Assembly: GCA_035505915.1 (NCBI GenBank) | Contig: DATJQI010000062.1 | Location: 1 to 25,749 of the forward strand | From: 40CM-2-70-7 sp035505915 | Lineage (GTDB): Bacteria > Gemmatimonadota > Gemmatimonadetes > Gemmatimonadales > GWC2-71-9 | DNA length: 25,749 nucleotides | Reading direction: 5' to 3' | In this document: positions 14,882 through 22,762 of the stretch, piece by piece | How the letters are laid out: each line of letters begins with the position of its first letter | Position numbering within the stretch: the stretch's first letter is position 1 | Position numbers and translations under genes: made by a program | Notes under the pieces: generated by a model | What the model was told of the DNA's origin: nothing | Seen by the model: the letters and a program-made list of their open reading frames with translations, nothing else | Database searches by the model: none

Positions 14882-16548
14882 CGCTCCGCGAAGCCGAGGC
14901 TCCGGGCCACCGGCGCGAGCGCGGCCCGGGCGGCGGGAGCCGACCGCTGCAGCATCCGGTACAACGCCGTCTGGGCATCGAACTGCACCGTCAGGTCCTC
15001 CGCCGACAGCCGACCCACCAGCTCCGTCGCCGCGGACACCGCCGCCGGGGACTGGTCGAACTCGAGGGCCTCCACGGCCCGCTCGAGGGTCCGCTCCCGG
15101 ACGAGCGCGGGATTGGGATCGGCGGGTGACTCGGGCGCCCGCTCGCGCACCAGGCGGCGGTAGACGTCGGCGCCCGTCCCCAGGGCGGGATCGTTGCTCC
15201 GGGCGAGGGCCAACCGCTGGAGCAGCCCCGCCTCGAGCCGGGCGCCGTCCGCGCCCGCCAGATCGATGGCCCGGGCCGCGTACCGGAGGATCTGTACCGC
15301 TTCGATTCCCCCGATATCGTCGAAGAACCATCCGCAGGACGTGAACATCCGCAGGGCGTTCCGCTCGAGCTCCAGGAGGTCGCGGGCCCGCGCCGTCTCC
15401 CGGGGGTCACGGGGCGGCACCGGCAACGGCGCGGTCGCGCGGTCCAGCCGACCCACGATCCGCCCGTAGGCGTCCCGCGCGGCCCAGGGGTCCCCGAAGA
15501 CCCGCGCGGCCTCGGGCTCGTAGATCGCGTGCAGCGCCTCCGCGAGCCGGTCGAGCCCGTCCCGGAGCGGCGTCCGCCACGCCTGCTGGGACTCCTTCTC
15601 CGGCGCCATCTTGCACCCGCAGTCGGAGCGCCAGCGCTCCACGCCGTGCGCGCAGCTCCACGCCGACGGCGCCACCAGCTCGACGTCCCGCTCGGGAGGG
15701 TGCCGGGCCAGGAAGGACGCGAAGTTCTCGAGCGTCACGTCCTTCCGCGCCTCCAGCTCCCCGGTGACCCAGGCGAGCGCCACGTCGCCGAAGCGATGAT
15801 GGTGCCCGTAGGTCTCGCCGTCCGTCGCGAGCGACACCAGATCCGCGTCCCGCTCGAGCATCTGATCCCGCCACACCTTGGCATCCCGGAGATAGGCGCC
15901 GAACGCGACGCCGTGCGAGAGGTCGCCGTCATACGGAAACAACGCGATGCTCCGCCCGCCCGACGTCCGGAACCGGCCCGGCCGTCCCCGCCCCGGCGCT
16001 CCCTTCACCTGATGCGGGGCCAGCACCGTGAACTTGATCCCCTCGGCCGCCAGCACGTCGAGCGTCTCCTCGTCCACCGCCGTCTCCGGCAGCCACATCC
16101 CCTCCGGATCACGGCCGAAGCGCCGGCGGAAGTCGGCGATGCCCCACCGCACCTCCGTCGTCTTGTCCCGGCGGGTGGCGAGCGGGAGGATCACGTGGTG
16201 ATAGGGCTGGGCGATGGCGTTGCCGTGCCCGGACAGCCGCGCCGCGGAGAGGCGGTCGGCCTCGAGCGTCCCGGCATAGGTGCGGGGCGCGTGGCGCTCC
16301 AGCCACTCCAGGAGCGTGGGGCCGTAGTCGAAGGAGATCCACGCGAGGGCGTTGACGATTTCGGAAATGCGGCCGTCGGGGGCGTAGCGGCGGGCCGCGA
16401 CCATCGCGCGATAGCACTCGCGCTCGATGCGCTCGTTCCAGTCGTGATAGGGAGCCGCCGAGGGCTCCCGAATCACTTGGTCGAGCCAGGGATCGTCGCG
16501 GGGCGGCTGGTAGAAGTGGCCGTGAACGACGACCGACCGGCCCTTCAC
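14878..16548 (-). CDS. GH57 family glycosidase with DUF3536 C-terminus
   Basis: 556 residues from GTG 16548; that codon overlaps the upstream stop as GTGA, so translation is coupled. The GH57 blocks are VVVHGHFYQPPRDDPWLDQV (region 1), MWLPETAVDEETLDVLAAEG with likely nucleophile Glu155, and SLATDGETYGHHHRFGDVAL with likely acid/base Asp243. The C-terminal half (FTSCGWFFDDIGGIEAVQIL, then YAARAIDL) is the DUF3536 type, alpha-helical. Such proteins are annotated as alpha-amylase/alpha-mannosidase-like, but their reaction is not well established. As last gene of the glgP-glgA-branching enzyme operon, it most likely acts on cytoplasmic alpha-glucan, perhaps debranching or trimming it. No signal peptide. 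A second GTG one codon earlier (16551) is an equal alternative start. The stop overlaps the desaturase stop. Confidence 0.85.
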   Translation of the reverse strand: MKGRSVVVHGHFYQPPRDDPWLDQVIREPSAAPYHDWNERIERECYRAMVAARRYAPDGRISEIVNALAWISFDYGPTLLEWLERHAPRTYAGTLEADRLSAARLSGHGNAIAQPYHHVILPLATRRDKTTEVRWGIADFRRRFGRDPEGMWLPETAVDEETLDVLAAEGIKFTVLAPHQVKGAPGRGRPGRFRTSGGRSIALFPYDGDLSHGVAFGAYLRDAKVWRDQMLERDADLVSLATDGETYGHHHRFGDVALAWVTGELEARKDVTLENFASFLARHPPERDVELVAPSAWSCAHGVERWRSDCGCKMAPEKESQQAWRTPLRDGLDRLAEALHAIYEPEAARVFGDPWAARDAYGRIVGRLDRATAPLPVPPRDPRETARARDLLELERNALRMFTSCGWFFDDIGGIEAVQILRYAARAIDLAGADGARLEAGLLQRLALARSNDPALGTGADVYRRLVRERAPESPADPNPALVRERTLERAVEALEFDQSPAAVSAATELVGRLSAEDLTVQFDAQTALYRMLQRSAPAARAALAPVARSLGFAER

Positions 16549-18185
16549 CACTCCAGCGCTTCCGCGACCGATTCGAGGATGTCCGGGAAGAGGTGATCCC
16601 GCCGTCCCAGCTCCGCGGCGAGCGCGCTGCCCTCGGTGGTGGGCCCGGCGTTCAGCGCGGCCAGGAGTCGCTCCGTGTCGTCGCAATGGAGCTTGAAGCG
16701 CTTCTCGGCGTAGTCGGGCACGGCGCCGGTCGAGATCATGAACTGCCAGTCGGACGACTGGGCCAGCACCAGCTCCCGCGCGGCCTGCGCCAGGATGGCG
16801 TGGGCGTCCGGATTCTTGAGGGCGCGCGGCGCCACCTTCCAGAACGACTCCTCGAGCGCACCCAGGCGCGGCCACGTCCAGGCGGTGAGATCGTTCCGCC
16901 ACATCGTGTGGTCCCCGTTCACGCCCCAGGATCCCTCGGCGAGCCGGATGGCCACGCGCGGCGGGTGCCCGGTGAGGTGCTTCGACGCGGTGACGGGCTT
17001 CACGCCCTTCCGCCGCTTGAGCGCCCGGTACGTGTCCCCGATGAAGTCCACGCCCTCGAACCACCAGTGCCCGAACAGCTCGGTGTCGAACGGCGCGGTG
17101 ACGAGATTCTCGCCGCGCCCGGCCCGACCCGCGATGCCGTTCAGGACCTCACTGAAGTGCGACCCGTGCTCGGCCACCCGGGTCAGCGCGGCCGCCGGGT
17201 CGTAGCTCGTCTTGGCGCCCAGATCCACGTGGGGACCGGTGACGCGCCAGAGCTTCAAGCCTCCCGGCCACCGGATCTTGTGGAACTCGAGGTACGCGGC
17301 GTCCCCCGGGTACCCCAGGTCGCGGCTCCACACCTGCCGCGACGACTGGGGATCGCGCACGAACGCGAACACGCTCTTCCCGCGCTTCAGGTTGTGGGAG
17401 ACCCGGTACGCCCGGTACGGGGTGTGTTCCACGGGGCTCTCCATCGGCCGGGAGGCCCCGTGCCGCTCCGCGTCGAAGCGCTCGGCGCCGAGGGGAATGT
17501 CGTACTCGGTGCCGAGGGGGGAGCCGGCGTGGGCGAGGTGGGCGTCGGTGAAGAAGTACCGGAACCCGGCTTCGGCCAGATGCTCTTCGATGCCGGGCCG
17601 GCGGCCGCGGCGGGGCCGGTAGGCGCATTCGGGGAGCCAGCAGCCCACGGGCGCGCGGCCGAAGAGCCGGCGGTGCTCCCGGATGCCCACCGAGAGCTGA
17701 AGGCGGATGCTCTCGTCGCGGGCCAGGAGCGGCAGGTACCCGTGCGTCGCGGCCGAGCCGATGATCTCGAGACGGCCCTCGTCCTGGAGCTGCCGGAACG
17801 CGCCGACGATGTCCGGCCCGGTGGAGTCGTAGAGGCGGCGCAGCCGCTGGAACCGGGTACGCCAGTACTCCACCAGCGGGAGCAGCGCGGTGTCGCCGGT
17901 CTTGGCCAGCGACGCGGGAGCCTCGCGGCACGCGGTCTCGCGCTGGTCCAGGAACGCGGCGAATTCCTTCCGGAAGTCGGGGCTGACCAGCTGGTTGGCG
18001 AGCACGGGCGTGAAGCCGATGGTCACCGGCGCCGCCGTCTTTTCCGCGGCGAGCGCCCGCAGCTCCTCGAGGAGCGGGAGATACGTGTCGAGCGCGGCTT
18101 CGCAGAGCCAGTCCGAGCCGTGCGGCCAGCGCCCGTGGTTCAGGACATAGGGAAGATGACTGTGGAGCGCGAGAACGAATTCCAT
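16545..18185 (-). CDS. GH57 1,4-alpha-glucan branching enzyme (DUF1957 type)
   Basis: 546 residues, the usual size for the Thermus TTHA1902/Thermococcus-type enzyme. It starts MEFVLALHSHLPYVLNHGRW (region 1, HSH). The nucleophile is likely Glu186 in VGCWLPECAYRP and the acid/base Asp367 in VTAPFDTELFGHWWFEG. A C-terminal helical domain contains MISTGAVPDYAEKRF, characteristic of DUF1957 branching enzymes. It cleaves alpha-1,4 links and rejoins chains as alpha-1,6 branches in glycogen, in the cytoplasm. The ATG follows the glgA stop with one base between (TGACATG), and its own stop overlaps the next start, so it is coupled on both sides. It probably replaces GH13 GlgB in this operon. Confidence 0.88.
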   Translation of the reverse strand: MEFVLALHSHLPYVLNHGRWPHGSDWLCEAALDTYLPLLEELRALAAEKTAAPVTIGFTPVLANQLVSPDFRKEFAAFLDQRETACREAPASLAKTGDTALLPLVEYWRTRFQRLRRLYDSTGPDIVGAFRQLQDEGRLEIIGSAATHGYLPLLARDESIRLQLSVGIREHRRLFGRAPVGCWLPECAYRPRRGRRPGIEEHLAEAGFRYFFTDAHLAHAGSPLGTEYDIPLGAERFDAERHGASRPMESPVEHTPYRAYRVSHNLKRGKSVFAFVRDPQSSRQVWSRDLGYPGDAAYLEFHKIRWPGGLKLWRVTGPHVDLGAKTSYDPAAALTRVAEHGSHFSEVLNGIAGRAGRGENLVTAPFDTELFGHWWFEGVDFIGDTYRALKRRKGVKPVTASKHLTGHPPRVAIRLAEGSWGVNGDHTMWRNDLTAWTWPRLGALEESFWKVAPRALKNPDAHAILAQAARELVLAQSSDWQFMISTGAVPDYAEKRFKLHCDDTERLLAALNAGPTTEGSALAAELGRRDHLFPDILESVAEALEW

Positions 18186-18186
18186 G

Positions 18187-19719
18187 TCAGGTCGCTTGAG
18201 AGTGGGCCGCGATCGCCCGCCGGTAGACCTCGAGATAGTGCGCCGCGGGAACCTCCCAGCCGAACGGGAGATTCATCACCCGGCGCACCATCGTACGCCA
18301 GCGGTTCCGGTCGCGATAGACCTCGAGCGCCCGCTCCACCCCGGCATCGAGCGCTTCGGGCGTGTAGTCGGTGAACAGGAAGCCGGTACTGCCGTCCTCG
18401 ATGCTGTCCCGGAGCCCCCCCACCCGGCGCGCGATGGGCACCGCCCCGTAGCGCTGGGCGCGCATCTGGGTGAGGCCGCAGGGCTCGTAGAGCGAGGGCA
18501 TCAGCAGGAGGTCCGCGCCCGCGAGGAGCCCGTGCTCCAGATGATCGGTGAACGCGAACTCCACGGCCACGCGGTCGGGCGCGCGGTCCGCCATCGCGGC
18601 AAGCAGATCGTGATACCGCCGTTCCCCGGCGCCGAGAAAAATGAACTGCGCGTCGGGGCGGAGGAGGAGATTGGCGCCGAGGACCAGGTCGAGACCCTTC
18701 TGGGACACGAGCCGGGCGCTCATCGCGAAGAGCGGCGTCAGCGGATTCTCGGGCAGGCCGTAGGCGCGCTGGAGCGCCGCCTTGCACCGGCGTTTTCCCG
18801 CCATGTCGGTGGAGCTGAAGGTCGCCGGAATCGAGGGATCGGTCGCGGGATTCCAGCTCACGGCGTCGATGCCGTTCAGCACGCCGTGCATCCGGTCCCC
18901 CATCCCGCTGAACACGTCGTGCAGGCCGAATCCGCCTTCGGCCGTGCACAGCTCGCGGGCGTGGGTCGGGGAGACGGTGACCGCCGCGTCGGCGAAGGCG
19001 AGCCCGCCCTTCAGGACGTTCATCTTTCCCCACCACTCGAACACGCGCCAATCGTAGAGCTCGGCGGGGAGTCCGAGGTCCGCCATCGTCTCCGGCGGAA
19101 AGTGCCCCTGGAAGCCGGCGTTGTGGACGGAGACCACGGTCGCCAGGTCGCGGAAGAAGGACCGGGCGCCGAACATGGTACGGAGGTAGACGGGGGCCAG
19201 GGCGGTGTGCCAGTCGTGTGCGTGCAGGACCTGGACGTCGGGAGCGATCTGCGGCAGCGCCGCGACGGCGGCCAGCGAGAAGAGCGCGAACCGGCGCGCG
19301 TTGTCGGGATAGTCGGGGCCGTCACCGTAGATGGCGCCGCGGTCGAAGTAGCCGGGGTGCTCGATGAGGAACACGCGCGGTCCCGAGTCCCCGGGGACGC
19401 GGTAGAGCCAGGCTTCTTCGGTGCGCGATCCCATCATCACGGTGAACGACGGGCCCACGCGCTCCAGGACCGGCACCTTCTCGCGGATCATCTGGTAGAG
19501 CGGCATCACCACGGCTACCGTCGCGCCGGAGAGCGACTGGAAGCTCGCCAGTCCGTTCACCGCTTCGCCGAGCCCGCCAGTCCGGGCGAGAGGCCAGTAC
19601 TCGGCGGTCAGGTGGACGACGCCGGGTTGTTCTCCGGCACGCGCCCGGGGCGAGCCCTTCCCCTTCCGGGCCCGGGACGCTTTCGCGGCCCCGCGGGACT
19701 CGACGCCGGGCGACGCCAT
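18187..19719 (-). CDS. glgA: Glycogen (starch) synthase, GT5
   Basis: 510 residues. The GT5 N-lobe starts at VVHLTAEYWPLARTGGLGEA; the canonical KxGGL motif has Arg46 in place of Lys. VQVLHAHDWHTALAP, TVVSVHNAGFQGHFP and VSPTHARELCT follow. The C-lobe has GVLNGIDAVSWNPATDPSIP, FAMSARLVSQKGLDLVL and the LMPSLYEPCGLTQMRAQRYG motif with the conserved catalytic-site Glu. It elongates alpha-1,4-glucan from ADP- or UDP-glucose. An unusual ~33-residue basic extension (ASPGVESRGAAKASRARKGK and on) precedes the domain; the ATG is kept because AAGGA, overlapping the glgP TAA stop, lies directly upstream. It starts 5 bp after glgP and ends 1 bp before the branching enzyme. Bacterial GlgA is normally ~475 residues. 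Confidence 0.9.
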   Translation of the reverse strand: MASPGVESRGAAKASRARKGKGSPRARAGEQPGVVHLTAEYWPLARTGGLGEAVNGLASFQSLSGATVAVVMPLYQMIREKVPVLERVGPSFTVMMGSRTEEAWLYRVPGDSGPRVFLIEHPGYFDRGAIYGDGPDYPDNARRFALFSLAAVAALPQIAPDVQVLHAHDWHTALAPVYLRTMFGARSFFRDLATVVSVHNAGFQGHFPPETMADLGLPAELYDWRVFEWWGKMNVLKGGLAFADAAVTVSPTHARELCTAEGGFGLHDVFSGMGDRMHGVLNGIDAVSWNPATDPSIPATFSSTDMAGKRRCKAALQRAYGLPENPLTPLFAMSARLVSQKGLDLVLGANLLLRPDAQFIFLGAGERRYHDLLAAMADRAPDRVAVEFAFTDHLEHGLLAGADLLLMPSLYEPCGLTQMRAQRYGAVPIARRVGGLRDSIEDGSTGFLFTDYTPEALDAGVERALEVYRDRNRWRTMVRRVMNLPFGWEVPAAHYLEVYRRAIAAHSQAT

Positions 19720-19724
19720 CGTCC

Positions 19725-21893
19725 TTATCCGGCGGCCACCGGGTCGAGCTTCACGAAGCCCTCCTGCATCGCCGGCACGTAGTACTCGGCGACGTACTGC
19801 CGGACCATCCGGCGCGCCGTGAAGCTCTGCGCTCCGACGCGCAACGCGTTCTTCATCTTCTCCACCCAGCCGCGGGGCACGCCCCGCTCGTCACGGTTAT
19901 AGAACAACGGTACCACCTCGGACTCGAGAAGGCGATACAGGTGCTCGGCGTCGGAGCCGTCCGCGTCCGCGCCGTCCGCGGCCGGCGGAATCACCCACCC
20001 GTTCCGGCCGTCGAAGCCCTCGGCCCACCAGCCGTCGAGCGTCGAGAGCTGCGGCACCCCGTTCAGCGCCGCCTTCATGCCGCTCGTGCCGCACGCTTCG
20101 AGCGGCACCCGCGGGAGGTTGAGCCAGAGATCCACGCCCTGCACCAGCCGGTGCGCGAGGTGCATCTCGTAGTCCTCGACGAAGGCGATCCGGCCTTCGA
20201 ACCCCGCCTCCCGCGTGACGCCGTAGACCCGCTGAAGCACCTGCTTGCCCGGCTCGTCGGCCGGATGCGCTTTGCCCGCGAACACCAGCTGGACCGGCCG
20301 CCAGGGGTTGACCAGGAGCCGGTGCAGCCGGTCCACGTCGCGGAACAACAGGTCGGCCCGCTTGTACGTGGCGAACCGCCGCGCGAAGCCGATGGTCAGC
20401 ACGCGATCGTCGAGGAGCAGCCCCGCGCCCACCAGGTGCTGCCCTTCTTTCCACTGGTTGGCCCACCGGCGCCGGGCGGTCTCGCGGATGGCGGAGAAGA
20501 GCGCCGCCTTGAGCCCCAGGTGCGCGGTCCAGAGCGCCTGGTCGTCCAGGGCGAGCACCGCCTCCCAGAACTCGGGATCGCTCCGGTCCTTCCACCCGAC
20601 CGGGAGGTGCCGGTCGACCAGATCGACCACCGGCTGAGCCATCCAGGTTTCGGTGTGCACGCCGTTCGTCACATACCCAATGGGTACGCGCTCCGGGTCA
20701 CGATCCGGCCACAAGTCGTTCCACAGGCGGCGGGAGACTTCGCCGTGGCGCCGTGACACGCCGTTGACGCGTCCCGAGAGCTTGATGGCGAGCACGGCCA
20801 TGTGAAACTGGCCGTGGTCGCGGGTGGGATGGTGCCCGAGGTCGAGCACGGCTTCCCGGGTCAGTCCCATTTCGTCCCAGATCGGCCCGGCGCACGCCTC
20901 GAAGTCGCCGCCCGCGAAGGCGTCGTGGCCGGCGGGGACCGGCGTGTGCGTGGTGAAGATGCTGTTGGAGCGGACCTGCTTGATCGCGTCGGGAAGCCCG
21001 GCGCCGTCGGTGAGCGCTTCACGCAGGCGCTCGAGGAGCATGAACGCGGCGTGCCCTTCGTTCGAGTGCCAGGCGGCGGGCGCGATGTTCAGGGCCCGCA
21101 ACACCCGCACGCCGCCGACGCCCAGGATCCATTCCTGCTGGAGCCGCATCTGCGGCTGGCCCACGTACAGGCGATGGGTGAGCTCGCGGTCCGCGGGCTG
21201 GTTGGGCTCGAAGTCGGTATCGAGGAGATAGATGGGGACGCGCCCCACCATCAGCCGCCACGCGCCGACGGCCACCTGGCGCCCGCCCATCCGCACAGTG
21301 GTGAGCACGGGGTTGCCGCCGGGGCCGTGGAGGCGCTCGAGCGGGGTCAGGGAGGCGTCGAAGGCCTCGTCGGCGTCCTCCTGCCATCCGTCCACGCGGA
21401 TCCGCTGGTCGAAGTAGCCCCGGGTATAGAGGAGGCCGACCCCGATCAGGGGAACGCCCAGGTCGGACGCGGCCTTGCAATGGTCGCCGGCCAGGACACC
21501 CAGGCCCCCAGAGTAGATGGGGACCGAGTTGTGCAGTCCGAACTCGGCGCAGAAATACGCGACCGGGCCGGGCAGGTCCCCGTGCGTCTGGGAGAACCAG
21601 GTGGGCGCCGACGCCCGGCCCGCCGCGCGCGCGACCTGCGCGTCATACCGCCGCAGGAAGGCCGGGTCGGCGGCGCACTCGAGCAGCCGGACCGGATCGG
21701 CCCGGCGGAGAATTTCGATCGGGTTGTGGTGGGTGAGGTGCCAGAGCGTGGAGTCGATCGAGCGGAAGAGAATCCGCGACTCGTTGGTCCAGCTCCAGTC
21801 GAGGTTATGGGCCAGTGCCGCCAGCCCGGCGATGCGGGCGGGAAGCGGGATCGGGAGCGGGGGTGTAGACCCCTCGGGGGCGGATCCGGTCAT
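19725..21893 (-). CDS. glgP: Alpha-glucan phosphorylase, GT35 short type with DUF3417 N-terminus
   Basis: 722 residues. The N-terminal DUF3417 segment has AALAHNLDWSWTNESRILFR and DSTLWHLTHHNPIEILRR. The phosphorylase core follows with YFCAEFGLHNSVPIYSGGLG, VLAGDHCKAASDLGVPLIGV, SIFTTHTPVPAGHDAF and GYVTNGVHTETWM. PLP would bind Lys607 in EACGTSGMKAALNG. It belongs to the Thermotoga/archaeal-like type rather than the ~810-residue E. coli type. It releases glucose-1-phosphate from alpha-glucan ends with phosphate. As first gene of the glycogen operon, it precedes glgA by 5 bp. A TAGGTT box 9 bases before the ATG suggests a promoter in the 59-bp gap after the carbonic anhydrase, although read-through is possible. 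Start ATG 21893 is the only one that leaves the family N-terminus intact. Confidence 0.9.
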   Translation of the reverse strand: MTGSAPEGSTPPLPIPLPARIAGLAALAHNLDWSWTNESRILFRSIDSTLWHLTHHNPIEILRRADPVRLLECAADPAFLRRYDAQVARAAGRASAPTWFSQTHGDLPGPVAYFCAEFGLHNSVPIYSGGLGVLAGDHCKAASDLGVPLIGVGLLYTRGYFDQRIRVDGWQEDADEAFDASLTPLERLHGPGGNPVLTTVRMGGRQVAVGAWRLMVGRVPIYLLDTDFEPNQPADRELTHRLYVGQPQMRLQQEWILGVGGVRVLRALNIAPAAWHSNEGHAAFMLLERLREALTDGAGLPDAIKQVRSNSIFTTHTPVPAGHDAFAGGDFEACAGPIWDEMGLTREAVLDLGHHPTRDHGQFHMAVLAIKLSGRVNGVSRRHGEVSRRLWNDLWPDRDPERVPIGYVTNGVHTETWMAQPVVDLVDRHLPVGWKDRSDPEFWEAVLALDDQALWTAHLGLKAALFSAIRETARRRWANQWKEGQHLVGAGLLLDDRVLTIGFARRFATYKRADLLFRDVDRLHRLLVNPWRPVQLVFAGKAHPADEPGKQVLQRVYGVTREAGFEGRIAFVEDYEMHLAHRLVQGVDLWLNLPRVPLEACGTSGMKAALNGVPQLSTLDGWWAEGFDGRNGWVIPPAADGADADGSDAEHLYRLLESEVVPLFYNRDERGVPRGWVEKMKNALRVGAQSFTARRMVRQYVAEYYVPAMQEGFVKLDPVAAG

Positions 21894-21902
21894 AGGTGCT
21901 GG

Positions 21903-21908
21903 AACCTA
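21903..21908 (-). promoter_or_regulatory. Candidate -10 box TAGGTT for the glycogen operon
   Basis: On the minus strand TAGGTT is followed by nine bases and ATG 21893, so the leader would be about three bases. No -35 is clear. It is weaker than the other boxes because of its longer spacing. Confidence 0.35.
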
Positions 21909-21952
21909 ATGCCCGGGGGCCCGAAACGCCGCCCCGCGGCCTTTGCGCGCGA

Positions 21953-22573
21953 TCAGTTGAAGAACTCGACCACCCCCGTCTCCAGATCGTACTCGGCGCC
22001 CACCACGAGCAGCCCATCCCGGCGGATCAGGCCCTCCAGGAGGGGCGATCCGTGCCGCAGCTGGCCCACCGACGCGCGGATGTTGGCGCGCACCGCCTCC
22101 CGGATCAGCGCGTCTCCCTGAAGGTCGGGCCGGGTGGCGACGACGCTTTCCACGGCCGGCCGCACGCGGTCCACGATGTCCTGGACGTTCGGCGATCCGC
22201 CGCCGGACGGGCGCCGGAGCTGCTCGATGGTGGCGAGAATGGCGCCGCACTGCGTGTGCCCCATCACGACCACCAGCTTGGTGCCGAACCGCTCGGCGGC
22301 GAACTCCACCGAGCCCACGAGCGACGGCGCGATGATGTTGCCGGCGACGCGGATGACGAACAGGTCGCCGAGTCCCTGGTCGAACACCAGCTCCGCGGGG
22401 GCACGGGAGTCCGAGCAGCCGAGGATGATGGCGAAGGGGGCCTGGCCGCGGACCAGCTCGGCGCGGCGGTCGTGGCTTGCGTTGGCGGCGGCCACGTTCT
22501 CGACGAACCGCGCGTTGCCCTGGCGGAGGCGCTCGAGGGCGTCGGTGGCGGAGACGGGGCGGGTGTGGGGCAT
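21953..22573 (-). CDS. Beta-class carbonic anhydrase
   Basis: 206 residues. Zinc ligands are Cys53 in LGCSDSRAP, with the Asp55/Arg57 catalytic dyad, and His106 and Cys109 in VMGHTQCGA. VIRVAGNIIAPSLVGSVEFA is the family dimer core, and the C-terminal GLLVVGAEYDLETGVVEFF is the last conserved strand. It interconverts CO2 and bicarbonate. With no signal peptide it should be cytoplasmic and supply bicarbonate for carboxylations or pH control. ATG 22573 is preceded by TATATT (8-base gap) and, further up, by an array of heptamers that belongs to a composite repeat. It is 59 bp from glgP; a functional tie to glycogen is not evident. Confidence 0.92.
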   Translation of the reverse strand: MPHTRPVSATDALERLRQGNARFVENVAAANASHDRRAELVRGQAPFAIILGCSDSRAPAELVFDQGLGDLFVIRVAGNIIAPSLVGSVEFAAERFGTKLVVVMGHTQCGAILATIEQLRRPSGGGSPNVQDIVDRVRPAVESVVATRPDLQGDALIREAVRANIRASVGQLRHGSPLLEGLIRRDGLLVVGAEYDLETGVVEFFN

Positions 22574-22581
22574 GGCGGGGG

Positions 22582-22587
22582 AATATA
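22582..22587 (-). promoter_or_regulatory. -10 box TATATT for carbonic anhydrase
   Basis: On the minus strand TATATT is followed by CCCCCGCC and then ATG 22573, an 8-base gap and at most a two-base leader. The heptamer array starting at 22590 occupies the whole -35 and upstream region. Confidence 0.5.
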
Positions 22588-22589
22588 TA

Positions 22590-22625
22590 CGAAGTCGGAA
22601 TGCGGAACGCGGAATGCGGAACGCG
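22590..22625 (+). repeat. Left inverted-repeat arm made of four CGGAAYG heptamers
   Basis: Bases 22596-22623 are four head-to-tail heptamers: CGGAATG, CGGAACG, CGGAATG, CGGAACG. The whole 36-bp arm matches the reverse complement of 22726-22761 at 30 of 36 positions, counted by eye. Confidence 0.75.
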
Positions 22626-22637
22626 ACGCCCGCTCCC

Positions 22638-22685
22638 GCGCCCTAAGAGGGCGCTCTCGGCGCAATCGCGGCCTGAAGGCCTTGC
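22638..22685 (+). repeat. Two-hairpin repeat element, copy 2
   Basis: Hairpin A is a perfect 7-bp stem (GCGCCCT/AGGGCGC, 22638-22654). The 13-nt linker 22655-22667 begins TCTCGGCGC. Hairpin B has GGCC-TGAA-GGCC (22670-22681), with an outer GC pair past a TT bulge. Order, linker length and the TGAA loop match copy 1 (minus strand of 3655-3699), while the stem sequences differ. Confidence 0.65.
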
Positions 22686-22725
22686 ACTGCCGCGGAACGG
22701 GGACCGGCCCGCCACATCACGCCCT

Positions 22726-22761
22726 CCGGTTCCGCGCTCCGCGTTCCGACTTCCGACTTCG
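22726..22761 (-). repeat. Right inverted-repeat arm of heptamers
   Basis: Read on the minus strand, this repeats the left arm, including the opening CGAAGTCGGAA and four heptamer units of the CGGAAYG type with small changes. It ends directly at the stop codon (22763-22765) of the glycosylase gene. Together the arms enclose about 100 bp that contain two-hairpin copy 2. Confidence 0.7.
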
Positions 22762-22762
22762 A

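Noticed and set aside
22596..22623. Heptamer array as a CRISPR or tandem-repeat locus
   Set aside because: There are no spacers and only four 7-bp units; the inverted arrangement with 22726-22761 fits a palindromic repeat element better.
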